From positions 17,670,001-17,734,000 of the forward strand of contig CM121341.1 in assembly GCA_051530055.1 (NCBI GenBank): DNA of 64,000 nt. Direction: 5' to 3'. Positions 34,437-45,428 of the stretch are shown one piece after another (position 1 is the stretch's first letter; the number at the start of each line of letters is the position of its first letter). Made by a program: the position numbers and the translations under genes. Source of the stretch: Neoechinorhynchus agilis (taxonomy: Eukaryota > Acanthocephala). The notes under the pieces were generated by a model. That model made no database searches. It was given only the letters and a program-made list of their open reading frames with translations, and was not told the DNA's origin.

Positions 34437-34885
34437 GTGCGTCGCAGTCGTTATCGTTATTAAAAAAGCATTGATCATTGAGCAGCAGCTGAGTTAAGAC
34501 TGGAGTCATTTTCAATTGATAGATTCAAATTTTTTTATAACCACGTCCTTGTCCTAAATTATGCTACTATTTATTTCCATCTATTGATTTCAAGGATTAT
34601 CGAACTAAACTGTTTAAAAGCTTTTAAATGAACTTAAAATCGTTCATTCCCTGGTTTAATGTTTGTATAGAAATGATATGATTAAACACCATAAAAGTGA
34701 TTACGGTTTGTTCCAATGACTTTCAATGAATGTATTGCGACAACTGCATACAAACTATTGATGTGAACGTATAATAAAGAATATTCTGATCACAAGTACA
34801 GCACATGCAAACTAGAGAATGCAATTATTACAAGATTGAACTTGGTAAAGAGTTTCATAACTAGTGATTTTTAACATCTTATGGG
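34437..34885. other. Intergenic, no gene seen
   Basis: AT-rich right flank of the Penelope-like insertion; nothing recognised. Confidence 0.35.
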
Positions 34886-35277
34886 TGGCTCAGTCGGTAG
34901 CTTTTCTGCCGAGAAGTGTAAGATGAGGATTTTTTACCATAAAGGGTGAAATATGGACACATAGCCTACAAGCTTATACTACGGTAATTTGGTGAATTTG
35001 CTTATTCCGTAGATGTGCTGAGATGGTTGATCCCAGTTTTAGTCAAAAGGTTCGGATCCATTACCGTAGATGAATCATAACCAAAGGGCGCCAAATACCG
35101 CTGAAAGGAGGAGGAGGAAACTCATTGATGAGTCCCTCCCCCTCGGGGAATATCTGAGAATCTAGAGGAATGCGTACAAACTCATTTGGTCACGGCATTG
35201 AGCGCAGACCAGCGCTTCCCTGATCCAGATCCGTGGTCTGTGTGTATGGCAAAAAAATCCTCATCTTACACTTCTCG
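34886..35277 (+). repeat. SINE/MITE-like element with tRNA-like boxes and 33-bp inverted ends
   Basis: An A-box-like TGGCTCAGTCGG (34,886-34,897) is followed by inverted ends 34,910-34,941 and 35,245-35,277 ('CGAGAAGTGTAAGATGAGGA' outward). A B-box-like GGTTCGGATCC lies at 35,049-35,059, too far from the A box for a normal tRNA promoter. The interior is more GC-rich than its flanks. It could be a tRNA-derived SINE trapped by a MITE or a composite. Confidence 0.45.
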
Positions 35278-36420
35278 ATAAATTAATAGTGAATGTGTTT
35301 ATTATGTTTTAAATTAATAAAACCGCACAACTAAAGTCGTTTGAAAAAGCGAACTAAAGGTGATTGTTAGGGATTCGAAAATAAAACATAATGGAACAAA
35401 GGAGTTGGATTTCCGTAGCGCTGAATCAGACTGCTTGCTGCTGAGTTTTAGGTTAAATACAGCTAACACTGACTAAAAAACGTAATCATTGGCTCACCTT
35501 TGAAACGTCATAGTCGTTCCTAAATAGATTTAAGCTGAATCTTAAAATCCTAAACCAAGCGATTGAGTTCAATTTCCACTTAAGCTATTTTTTGTTGCAC
35601 TTATAAATTTTTACAATGTAAATTTGATAGTAATGTATTTTCCCAACTCAAAGTTAAAGAATTTCATAATTTTGCTAGATTTAACAATTTTAGTTCATAT
35701 TTTTCAATATTGCGAATCAAATAAAACCTGCGTTCCTTTAAGATCAGCGCCAAGGAAAATTCCCATGATTAAGGGAAGCGATTAACTCCAAGAAGCAGGC
35801 ACGAATAAATATACACTTATCATTAGTTAGCCTTGCAGTCGTAAGGAATTTTTCACCCCACGGTACTTCATTCTTTGCCTTCCCTTTTCAATGAATGTGC
35901 TGAAATAGTGTCGACATATCAGCATTTATAATTTAATTCTAAGGAAGTAATTACGAAATTTATGAAAGCGTATAGTATAGGTCCCTTTTTATCTGCAACC
36001 TATTAGTTGAGTTAGCCAAGGGTAAAATTCGAGAATGTCACTATTTTTTCTTTAGAACTGGGTTAAATTTCACTCTGCAACCTTTAATCGTAGCGTTACA
36101 GGCCAAACAGTCTTTCATTATAGACATAAGCTATCTTGATATAACACGAGAAAGCTGTGAAAATCGAAATATTTAAATATAATAAATTGGTTTCGAAATC
36201 TTTTAGAATTTGCATGTACAAAGAAGTTCACACAAGCTTATCTTCGTTATTGTACGAATTTAATCCTATTCCCTATCAGCTGTATTTCTCTAGATTTTAG
36301 CGACTTGTACGAAATTAGAGCCTTATTGCATTTCTCTTCTTTTAATTCAAAATAATTCTAAAAACCTACTCTAAGTCATTTCCGACGTGGACGTATGAAA
36401 GGATTAAAAATGCTACTGAA
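35278..36420. other. Intergenic, no gene seen
   Basis: AT-rich sequence with no open frame above background and no known repeat motif. Confidence 0.4.
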
Positions 36421-36700
36421 AAACCATCATCATCAACCTGCTCATCAGAAAATGTTTTCTTTTCTTTTAACATTTGCCCTCTGAGGCGATAAATCGCCAT
36501 TTTCGTCATTGGGCTTTTGCTCAGTGCCACAAACTTACTGTAAATTTATCTAACCGACTAGATCTGTAGCGAAAATAAACGTTGGTCATTTTCACTTCGA
36601 AATCGACTAAATTTACGAAACTTTTTAGGTTGTGACTAGAGACGCGACGAAATGAACGTTTAGTTTGCGTTGTTCAACATTTGTCAAGCAGAAGTTTCGA
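36421..36700 (+). repeat. Noncoding duplicated unit, copy 1
   Basis: About 280 bp that recurs about 1 kb downstream. Conserved blocks are 'CATCATCATCAACCTGCTCATC', cut here to its first 20 bases CATCATCATCAACCTGCTCA, the hairpin GGCGATAAATCGCC, 'CCGACTAGATCTGTAGCG' and 'GCGACGAAATGAACG'. No coding frame is shared between the copies. Confidence 0.65.
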
Positions 36701-37405
36701 TTTGTTGGTTATCGATGAATTTTTATAATGAGATTAATGTTTGTTTTTATCCCAAGCAATGATTAAGTTAAAGTCTCATGCTAAAATTTTAAACATTGTT
36801 CTAGTTTTTACCAAAATTCGTAAAGTTTAATGCTGGTTTATCGGGCTTCCTCAAGTTTAAAAATTGCTTTGTTCAATTCTAAAAGTTGTTTAAAGAAATT
36901 TCAACGTCGTCTTTGAAAAGAACAGAGCGGCGCTTTTGGTCTCAGCAAAAGTTTCTAGATTTCATAAACGGCATTGCATTTATGTTTAATCACTCGGATA
37001 GCTGATTCCATCGAAATTCATTGAAAATTTCGAAACGAACTTGTGTACAGATTCTCACATTCGTTCACTTTATAGAGAGCGACGCAAATCTTTTAAAATT
37101 TTAAATTAACCATCAGACCCGGAAATGTACATCAAGTAAGTAATTCGATCTGTTAAAGCGCCGTCTATCACATAAATTCGTTTTTGGAGCATTTATGAGG
37201 TTCCGTGAATTTGATTATTCAGTCAAAATGATGTTCCTGAAATGCGTAAATAGTATTTGCGAATTTAGTTCTATTTATGGGCGGAATATTTTGCAGAAAA
37301 GACAATCTTAATGAACTTTTTTGCACTTCTCAAGAACATCGCCGAATTTTTTTGATTTCCGTTTCCCTTGAACAAGTGCATTTCAGAAGTAATAAAGAAT
37401 AAAAA

Positions 37406-37685
37406 CTATCATCATCAACCTGCTCATCGAATAAAGTTATCTTTTCTTTTATTATTGGCCCTCTGAGGCGATAAATCACCATTTTCGTCATCGGGCTTTG
37501 ACACAATGCCACAAACTTACTGTAAATTAATCTAATCGACTAGATCTGTAGCGAAGTTGGATGTTGGTCATTTTCACTTAGAAATCGACTAAATTGACGA
37601 AACTTTTTAGGTGGTGACTAGCGACGCGACGAAATGAACACACAGTTTGCGTTGTTCAACGTTTGTCCAACAGAAGTTCCGGTTT
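37406..37685 (+). repeat. Noncoding duplicated unit, copy 2
   Basis: Direct-orientation partner of 36,421-36,700, roughly 80-85 percent alike by eye. The hairpin stem is reduced (GGCGATAAATCACC) while blocks such as 'CGACTAGATCTGTAGCGAA' and 'ACGAAACTTTTTAGGT' are kept. Confidence 0.65.
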
Positions 37686-38689
37686 ATCATGTTTATTTTT
37701 AAAGCAATCAAACTGATGTCATATTTCTTGTTTGTATTCTTAACGAATAAGCAACAACGTATCCTTCAAAAGTATACCATCAATATCAAGTGTTTATCTC
37801 TTGCAAACAAAATCTTTCTATACTTCCAACCATTGATTAGTAATCAGTGTTTCCCATAAATAGTTTATGTTCGTAATATTGTAGTTAATATTTGGCAACA
37901 AATCCATAATTTTACCAGCCTTTGAAGCTTAAATTTAATTCATATGTTTTACTAAAACATTAGTCGCTCAATCATTGAATTCTTATCCCCCATTCAACTC
38001 TACAATACAAAAATCTGAATGATTAGAAATCATTTCATATAATATGTTCATCCCAGCACACATTACTCGCTGATGTGACCAATTCCGAAGCATTTTATAA
38101 AAGTTGACTTTTAACTGTTATCATAAATTCAAATATTACCGCTAGATCACCTTCAAATAAACTCAGCTCCAGCGTATTTTATGCTTAATACTTTAAATCG
38201 ATAGAACTCAGTAAAATGTGGCAACAAATATTTCCTTGATGGGTTTATTGAAATGCCAAATTATTCCTTAAATACATTTAGAGATTCAATTCGTATGCAC
38301 TATCAAGTCCATCAATTATGTGCATCCGATTCCAAATCTAAAACAAATCGAACTGATTATTTTTTAACACAACGCAATCTCGATCACTGGAAAATGCACA
38401 AAAAACGATTTTCCAATCATTTTCATAAAGAAGATCCCATTTGATTTAAGGTAACGAACCAAAAGAAATATTTTCTTGACACGACACTTTGGATACCATT
38501 ATTAAATATAAGTTTGTTTGCGCTCTCTGATCGATGTGAAATCGAAATTAATATGAAGTAATTCTGTTGCAGTTACAAATTGCGATTTTGTAAGCAAAAT
38601 AACTGTATAACTTTATATACATCTCTTTCCTGTATTCTCGCTGTAATAAGTTAGCAGTGTCGATGGTCAACAATATAATTGAGTTATTT
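37686..38689. other. Intergenic, one doubtful open frame
   Basis: A plus-strand frame at 38,253-38,444 ('MPNYSLNTFRDSIRMHYQVH') has basic, histidine-rich composition but no splice context or family. Nothing else is recognised. Confidence 0.3.
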
Positions 38690-40045
38690 CTTCGCAATGA
38701 ACGGGGCACGTTTCTCGCTTCGCTCGGAACCTGGATGCTAGACCACAAGATGAAAACGGAAACTTGTCTGCCCAAAACGAACCAAGTGAAGAGAACAACG
38801 TCAATGTGATTGTTTCATCTTCATCAGCCAAGGGACCACACGATCGAGCTTCTCACCAGGAATCTGTGAGGTTTGTGATGGGATTTTCTCCCTGACGAAA
38901 AATGGAATTCTTAGGGTTCACGAACCCCGTAAAACTCGCTGCGGCGGTTCCGGTTCACCTCCTAATTTCATTGATGGTGTGCACCAAAATCCTATCACAT
39001 CAGCACAAAATGAAATTCCATTTGTAGGGAATATTGTGAGCGAGTTCTGCCCATGACGTTCTGAAAAGAATCCCAAAGGGCGCGCGATATCAGTCCGCGA
39101 CAGACTGCATCAAGACTGACTCAGAGTTGTGGATGCGTCTTTTTGCGTTCCCTAGGATATTGTTTTCCGCTGGTGATGTTTCTGAGGGCGACTAAGTTCT
39201 TTTGACGAAAATTTTAATCAATGTCTTTCGATAGCATACGAGCTATGTAAGGAGTGTATCTAGGAGCGTAGCCACCTCCGAAACTCAAATCGGTTGCTTG
39301 CTGAACGCGTTTCTTCGAAGCTCGCAGACGGAAATGTCAGAGGAGCAAATCATCTTTTATCATCAATAAACAGTCTCGCCAAAAAATGACGAAGAAACTT
39401 TGGAAGAGTACGTCACTTCCCAACTTATTTGATTACGTGTTACTCCACCGGGGCCCGAAAAACCAAAAGGTAAATCTCCCAGCCTTCCACGTTAAACACT
39501 CTCTTTCTCCCAAATCAGGTAAATAATTATAGCTATACCCCCACTGTAGCTGATCCACACATAGTCTCAACTCTAAACTCGTTTCTATCATAGCCAATCA
39601 CTCACCCCAACTCAAATTTTCCCGCAGACCGCACGGTGTTCCAGTGTTTCCGTGGCGAGAAGAAAAATGCCTTCTCTGGGACGCCACGTTCGTGGGCACG
39701 CTCGCAGCGAGCAACATAGAATTCGCTGCTATTAAACCAGGGGGAGCAGCAACCGCCGCTGAGGAACGCAAAAGGACAAAATACCACGGCCTAGATCGAA
39801 ATCATTATTTTGTTCCCTTTGGTGTCGATACGCTCGGGTCGTTTGGTACTGCGGCGCAGCACCTGGTCAAGTAATTGTCTAAGAGATTGAGACGAATCAC
39901 TGACGATTCGAGATCAGGAGTATCCCTCCTACAAAACGTAAGTCTGGCTGTGCAACGAGGGAACGCTGAATTCGTCCTTTCGACCATTACACCAGGACGG
40001 CAGCTTAGTGATCCAGAACGGTGGTGTGAATGATCTAACGTGTTA
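38690..40045 (+). mobile_element. RLE-type LINE, internally deleted copy
   Basis: 38,690-39,200 matches the 5' part of the LINE at 24.0-24.6 kb on the opposite strand ('ARNLDARPQDENGNLSAQNE', zinc-finger-like 'CEVCDGIFSLTKNGILRVH', 'KRIPKGARY'). 39,620-40,045 matches the 3' end at 2.9-3.4 kb ('FPWREEKCLLWDATFVGTLA', 'NHYFVPFGVDTLGSFGTAA', stop near 39,874, then the shared 3' UTR). The RT is gone. The copy shows that the 5' type and 3' type belong to one family. Confidence 0.75.
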
Positions 40046-40325
40046 TGTGTCAATTGAAAAATAATAATTGGGTTTAGTTAAAAAATTGAAGGGAATGACT
40101 TTATTTTGAAAAGCTTAAAACAGTGGCACGATGTCTAATATTTTCGCAAATGATAATTTTAAAAAATGTGCTTTTAAATTTGAAAAAAAAATAAGATCAA
40201 GAATTATTGTTTATTTAGTTTGGCCATGGAGGGTAGATTTTGAATAATTGTTAAAACAACCTACTAATCAGTATAAATAGCAGTCGTTTATAAGATTCAC
40301 AGATAGCAATCTGCAGACGTATGCA

Positions 40326-42416
40326 TTATCCTCCGGTCGTAACGATTATCTTTTCGAAATTCCCAGTAACTTCATTTAAACTTCTACTTTTTGGCGAACA
40401 TTTCGAATTCCGCGATGGATGAGAGTCGTTGATCAAAATCGCTGCAACCAGCAGAGCCAGTGAAGCTACACCGATTGTAATAAATGCAACCGATACGATT
40501 ACCGCAGTCAGACGACTATCTACGATATGCCTCGGCTGGACAGACATTGTTTCGTTGATATTGGCGATTACAGCCATTATTATGGGTAATTCGTCTAATC
40601 TTAATGTAAATGTCATCTCCATGTAATCCATTTGTCTTCGTTGTAAATCACACTTTGAATCCACAAAGAAAGGACATTGTGTCGATTCACAGGTAACATT
40701 AGCGGTACATGGCAGTTGGGTGATTAATAATCGATCATCAATCGTCGATGAAAGGATGAGAATGGCCTCTGTTGCAGTTGATTTGTTTAGATGAGGGTAA
40801 GATATTGGAAGGTACGATTTGTACTCAATTTTAATTTCGATTTGATTTTCGCTGCACGCGATTCTCCGTGCATATCGATCATTGTTTAAAAACCAACAAC
40901 TTGATTTTTTGCTTTCGACGTAATCGATAATCAAATGATCAAGCATTGCATTCGTCACGTCACTATCTAGTTGAGAACTCATATAAACCTCAAAATTTAT
41001 GAGCTGACTTAGGAGATGAGAATCGATGATTTGCACTTCGATTTGACACTTAGATGACAATTGAGGCGTTCCTCTATCTTTAGCGACGACAGTAAATACG
41101 AAATATGTTACATTCAATGAAATCCGTTCTTTTAATAGTTGAATTTGTCCATTTGATGACTTTACTTTCACGAAATCATGTTTACAATAGACCTCATACT
41201 CTAATTCAGCATTTTCACCTTCATCGACGTCTACGGCATCGATCACCGGACTGAATTGATCTATCTCCGATCGATAAACACTGAAAACCCTCGAAGCGAA
41301 TTCGAATGAGGGATGATTGTCATTCACATCATCAACGACCACGTTGAATTCGAGCTGTTTACAATGAAAAGGTTCATCATGCACGGACACTAATATGTGG
41401 TGCTCTTTTAATACTTCTCTATCCAGAGGCTTTGTTAGCACAATCAAAAAAATAAATCGATTTTCAGTTTCGTGTAGGCCAAACACATCACTTTGTATTT
41501 TTACGCCAATATTCTCTGGAATATCAGCATCCACTATTGTCACATTGAACAACACATTACCAACGGGAAAATCTTCTTTTACATGAATCGTATCGTTTGA
41601 AATACTGGCATGGATTTGGGGTGAGTTATCGTTAACATTTAGAACGTTTATATTGATTGTACAGTAGCCATTGAAAGTGTAACTACCAGGTCCGGAATCT
41701 GTGACCTTGACTACAAATTCAAAATGCCTCTGTGTTTCAAAGTCGAGTTGATTTATGAGGCGCAAGTATCCGTTTTGTGGATCAATTTCAAAGTACTCGT
41801 GTGAATCCATGTGGTATTTGATAGATTGAGTGCATTCATCATTGTCGATAGCAGTCACCTTGCCAATAATCGAGTTTATAGTTTGATTTTCACGAACAAA
41901 AATATTCACGTCCATACACTCAGGAGCGTTGTCGTTTACGTCCTTTACCGAAATATCAGCAATCACCGTAAACTCGTTAGCTAAAGTACACAATTCAATT
42001 GAGTATCGATCAACACCTTCTCGATCAAGTGATTTCGTTGTAATGAGTTGAAAGAGGTCGTACTGAAGTTGACAAAGTTGGAAACTGTTTTCCATTTCGA
42101 TGCAATCATTTTTTAGATAGCAAGGGAGGTCAGTAAGTAAAAGTTGAACGCCAGGGGAAAGTCCTTCAAACACTTCAAGGTTCATGTGAAAAGTAACGAA
42201 CTGCTCAGATGTGCCGTAATTTACTGTTTCCAATGTACATTGGCACCTGGGCGAGAAGAGTGTTTGATTTAGAGGGTTATGATGATCGGAAGTGATTGAA
42301 AGTGCTGATTTGAGGAATCTTTCCACTGATGATCGCTGCGGTAATGATAGCTGACTGGTGACTGGAAGCATGAATGTGATTGTAAAGATTTCAAGCACAA
42401 GGCAGCATATTCTCAT
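40326..42416 (-). CDS. Cadherin-domain membrane protein, intronless
   Basis: A single 696-residue open frame. Residues 1-21 are a signal peptide (MRICCLVLEIFTITF...). Calcium-binding signatures mark the ends of cadherin repeats: 'LDREGVDRY' with 'DVNDNAPE' (130-166), 'LDFETQRHF' with 'NVNDNSPQ' (225-267), 'LDREVLKEH' with 'DVNDNHPS' (331-370), then a fourth repeat with 'DAVDVDEGENAELEY' whose end lacks a clean DxNDN box. A further ectodomain stretch has six cysteines in 'C...NVTCESTQCPFF...C' style. One membrane helix lies at about 636-662 and the cytoplasmic tail is only 34 residues, without a catenin-binding region. A protocadherin-like adhesion or signalling molecule is likely. Confidence 0.85.
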   Translation of the reverse strand: MRICCLVLEIFTITFMLPVTSQLSLPQRSSVERFLKSALSITSDHHNPLNQTLFSPRCQCTLETVNYGTSEQFVTFHMNLEVFEGLSPGVQLLLTDLPCYLKNDCIEMENSFQLCQLQYDLFQLITTKSLDREGVDRYSIELCTLANEFTVIADISVKDVNDNAPECMDVNIFVRENQTINSIIGKVTAIDNDECTQSIKYHMDSHEYFEIDPQNGYLRLINQLDFETQRHFEFVVKVTDSGPGSYTFNGYCTININVLNVNDNSPQIHASISNDTIHVKEDFPVGNVLFNVTIVDADIPENIGVKIQSDVFGLHETENRFIFLIVLTKPLDREVLKEHHILVSVHDEPFHCKQLEFNVVVDDVNDNHPSFEFASRVFSVYRSEIDQFSPVIDAVDVDEGENAELEYEVYCKHDFVKVKSSNGQIQLLKERISLNVTYFVFTVVAKDRGTPQLSSKCQIEVQIIDSHLLSQLINFEVYMSSQLDSDVTNAMLDHLIIDYVESKKSSCWFLNNDRYARRIACSENQIEIKIEYKSYLPISYPHLNKSTATEAILILSSTIDDRLLITQLPCTANVTCESTQCPFFVDSKCDLQRRQMDYMEMTFTLRLDELPIIMAVIANINETMSVQPRHIVDSRLTAVIVSVAFITIGVASLALLVAAILINDSHPSRNSKCSPKSRSLNEVTGNFEKIIVTTGG

Positions 42417-44744
42417 GAAACCATCGAGTTTACGAAGTTCTAAAACGGAAGTTTTTAAACCAGGGCGAACCGAATATTGTGCAATTGGGTTGCTGATGTG
42501 TTTAGCACTTTACTAAATTCAAACTGTCACCGTAGCCAATCTCAACTTATTTGTGTGTTTTGCATATTTTAATTGGCGGAGCGCGTAATCTTCTATGTAT
42601 CATCAGAAATCATTAAGCAGATTGCCGTGCGTTGTTCCATAAAGCGGAACTATCGCCGTTCGACAACCTTCTTCGAGAGATTACGAAGGACAAGACAGCA
42701 GATTCGTGGCATCAGACAAGATGTTTATACGTTTGAAATCAATCGCCTGGACTTACAGGTTCCCCAGCTGCGCTCTAAGGCAAATGATATCTCTTTACTT
42801 CTCAGGTGGCAGCGCATTAGGTCCTGAGTCCGGATACAGTAAAAGAAATGGAACGCCTGAAAAATGAACTAAATCGTTAATTTTATTTGAATTGTCGCAT
42901 TTGCTGTATTCAGCTTTTATGAGCGAAATATTGCAATAATGTAACTCCAATTGTTGAGCTGCAAATCAAAAGTCATCCATTCTCAAATACTCTTTAAGGT
43001 CCAATCATTTCAATTTTACCTGTTGATTTGATTATTAACTGGTTAGATCAGACAATTTATTTTAGATCGCAGTCTTACATCTTCGTAGAACTCGAGTGTT
43101 TATGAGGACTCAAAGGTACATGGGTCCTGTTCTTTGTGCATCTACAAATAAAACGTGTTATTATTATATATCTTTATGATTATCCATGATTTACTGAGGG
43201 CACTGTACAATAAAGCGATTTACATTGCAGATTTTTCCGGTACTTTCAAGTGCTCAAATGTCATTTTATAAAGATCAAAATACTTTATGCATGTATCTTC
43301 GCTTCGATCCTTTTGAACTATCCAGCTCCAAATAAAATCCCGGTACACAATCGATGTTTAAACTAAAATTTTGTAGTCGAATTCAGCATTTGCTTTGAAA
43401 TTAAATAGGAGATAGCGCGGACGAAATTTATTTCATTAGGTCGACAGTTGGATTCTCAACATCTCAAGAGTTCAAATTTAGGTTTATCTAGGTTTTTTGT
43501 TCTTGTTATTTCGTTTCTTAAAAGACGTCTAGTCGTTTGTATTGTTTCATACACAGGCGAGTTGTATTCCAAATTCGATCACACTGCGAAATGTGATCTT
43601 GTTAAGAGATTAAGAATAAGTAAAACATTTTACAAATAATATATATGTTTATTATTATAAATTAGCAATAATGCTTTGCTGAAAACAGCATGTCGCGATT
43701 ACAGCCAGCATGCAAAAAACTATAAGCACTGCGAAATCTCCTTGTGTTCCACGAGTTCACTGGATTCCAGATTTTAGTCTTAAAAAGATTTTCGTCAATG
43801 GCCATACACAGCAATTGACGCCATCGGTGCGTGATAATGCAACTAAAATATAGAGCTTGCAAAAAATGACTGCCAATAAGCTCATTTATTATTATTATTA
43901 TTTCACGCCTCATACAAAAGCTCATTTAGATGCATTTATTTTCACAACCACAATTGCCTGTTTTGCACTTGAATTTTTTTAAATTAATTAAACGTTTATA
44001 GCGACAGTTCTATGCATCAAAAATCAATTTCCATTAGGTGTCATTCTTAATATCTCTCTGCGCCAGTAGATTTAAGACCTTTTCTGATCTCATGATAGAG
44101 TGATTTATTCTTGTAATCGTTGTTAATATCAATTCTAGAGAATAATGATAAAGCATTTAAAATATGAATGTTAATAGTTGGAATAAATTATTGAAAAATA
44201 TGTTATTTTTATGCCATTTAAAATTGCTATTTTGTGTTATGGGGATGACCCAAAATTGAGAACTATGGATGCAACTGGAAGGTCCTTTAGATGTTGTTTT
44301 CCATTAAAACCAATTTTCGTCAATATGCTATGCCATGGTTTTATTCCGCGTTAATCTTTGCCAAAAACTTTATATAGAACCCCCAGTACTGTTTATCCGT
44401 CGCCTTAAACATTCCGTGAAAACTGTGATCGAAAGGGCATGGAAACTAATACAGTCAAAGGAAAAGTCTTGTTTTAAAAATGTGGACAAAGGATTCAAGA
44501 AAATTAATTATTCGGCGAGATTCCACATTTTTGTTGCCGGGCACTTTATTTTCAGCAACCACATGGGGTTTTTGTGACGATTCAATAGCTGTAAGATAAA
44601 ATTTCGCATTGATTGCTTAAATCCCATTAATTGGTTCAAGACGAAAACTGGTTGCTTTTGGCTGAAAACTTCCTCCCCCTTGCGCACTTTTCATTACAAT
44701 AAAATTTAAATCTCTAAGAAGACACCGAACCATTTATTTTAAAT
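42417..44744. other. 2.3 kb mostly without recognised genes
   Basis: A plus-strand frame 42,573-42,827 (84 codons, Arg-rich, 'RLRRTRQQIRGIRQDVYTF') has more coding-like composition than its surroundings and may be an exon, but no family is seen. Frames at 43,448-43,639 and 44,335-44,577 (plus) are doubtful. The retroposon tip at 43.9 kb lies within it. Confidence 0.35.
43878..43927 (-). mobile_element. Extremely truncated retroposon tip with 10-bp TSD
   Basis: AAGCTCATTT is repeated at 43,878-43,887 and 43,918-43,927. Between them are only 30 bp: five ATT units and 'tcacgcctcatacaa'. On the minus strand this is the same 3' tip plus (AAT)n tail found at 24.66-25.09 kb. Hence the tip is the real 3' end of an active retroposon family. 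Confidence 0.8.
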
Positions 44745-45428
44745 TCATAGCATTCGTCGTACATTCTTTGCAATCGCTTTCGCAACTAAATTTCGCCACC
44801 TTTTGTTCATTGAACACGTTCTTTTAAGATATTCTTCAAAATCTCTAAAATTAGAAAGCTTCATATAAATCGCTATAAGCTGCCGAGCGTTATTTATTCC
44901 TGATTTTGCCAGTCTTTCTGAATAAGTATCACCTATGCCAGGAATCGATGACGAAGGTTTATCAGCCACTGGTTCATTGGCAAAAAGATAGAATTTATGT
45001 ATTGAATTTAGTTCATCTTCTCTTTCTGCATCAGAGTTCTTTACTTTTCCCCATTGCAAGTGTTTAATGCAGCTTTCACCCTTTTGAGTCAATCCTAGAA
45101 CAAATTCACGAACATCGGTATAATTGCAATGGGCAAATAGTCGTTTTTCGTATAAATTATTGCATTGATCGAATCCAACAGTGCATGGAACTTCTACGAT
45201 GTTATACTCGCGAATCAAATCTGGAACACGTTCGACATTAACTCGTAAAATCTGAACATTTTGTTTTCCCAGCTTATTCACTACCTCCGGGATCCATTTT
45301 GTGTAAAAATCAAAAATGATCGGAATTCCCTTTGTATTCTGAACTACATCTTGGACTTCGTCATCGGTCTGTGGCTCAATCATATTCGCTATGTTGATTC
45401 CGTTTATCTGTAGGGTATTGCGCTTCAT
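44745..45428 (-). CDS. Thioredoxin-fold / BAF-domain fusion protein
   Basis: A 227-residue single-exon frame. Residues about 25-125 look like a thioredoxin fold: 'IPIIFDFYTKWIPEVVNKLG', 'VQILRVNVERVPDLIREYNI', the cis-proline segment 'VEVPCTVGFDQ' and a final 'TDVREFVLGL'. The usual CxxC redox pair is absent (the site reads KWIPE). Residues about 143-227 match barrier-to-autointegration factor: 'HKFYLFANEPVADKP', 'SIPGIGDTYSERLAKSGINNA' in outline, 'FEEYLKRTC' and a closing helix. The GIG hairpin is the DNA-binding helix-hairpin-helix of BAF. BAF bridges DNA and binds LEM-domain proteins at the nuclear envelope; the fused redox-dead domain would probably be a protein-binding module. The start is 98 bp from the divergent channel gene. 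Confidence 0.75.
   Translation of the reverse strand: MKRNTLQINGINIANMIEPQTDDEVQDVVQNTKGIPIIFDFYTKWIPEVVNKLGKQNVQILRVNVERVPDLIREYNIVEVPCTVGFDQCNNLYEKRLFAHCNYTDVREFVLGLTQKGESCIKHLQWGKVKNSDAEREDELNSIHKFYLFANEPVADKPSSSIPGIGDTYSERLAKSGINNARQLIAIYMKLSNFRDFEEYLKRTCSMNKRWRNLVAKAIAKNVRRML

Noticed and set aside
34886-35059. Possible tRNA gene from A-box and B-box words
   Set aside because: The boxes are about 150 bp apart and no cloverleaf arms fit between them, so it is listed as a SINE-like repeat instead.
36421-37685. CRISPR-like or tandem array from the repeated 280-bp unit
   Set aside because: Only two copies with a 700-bp gap, in a eukaryotic context; it is a simple duplication.
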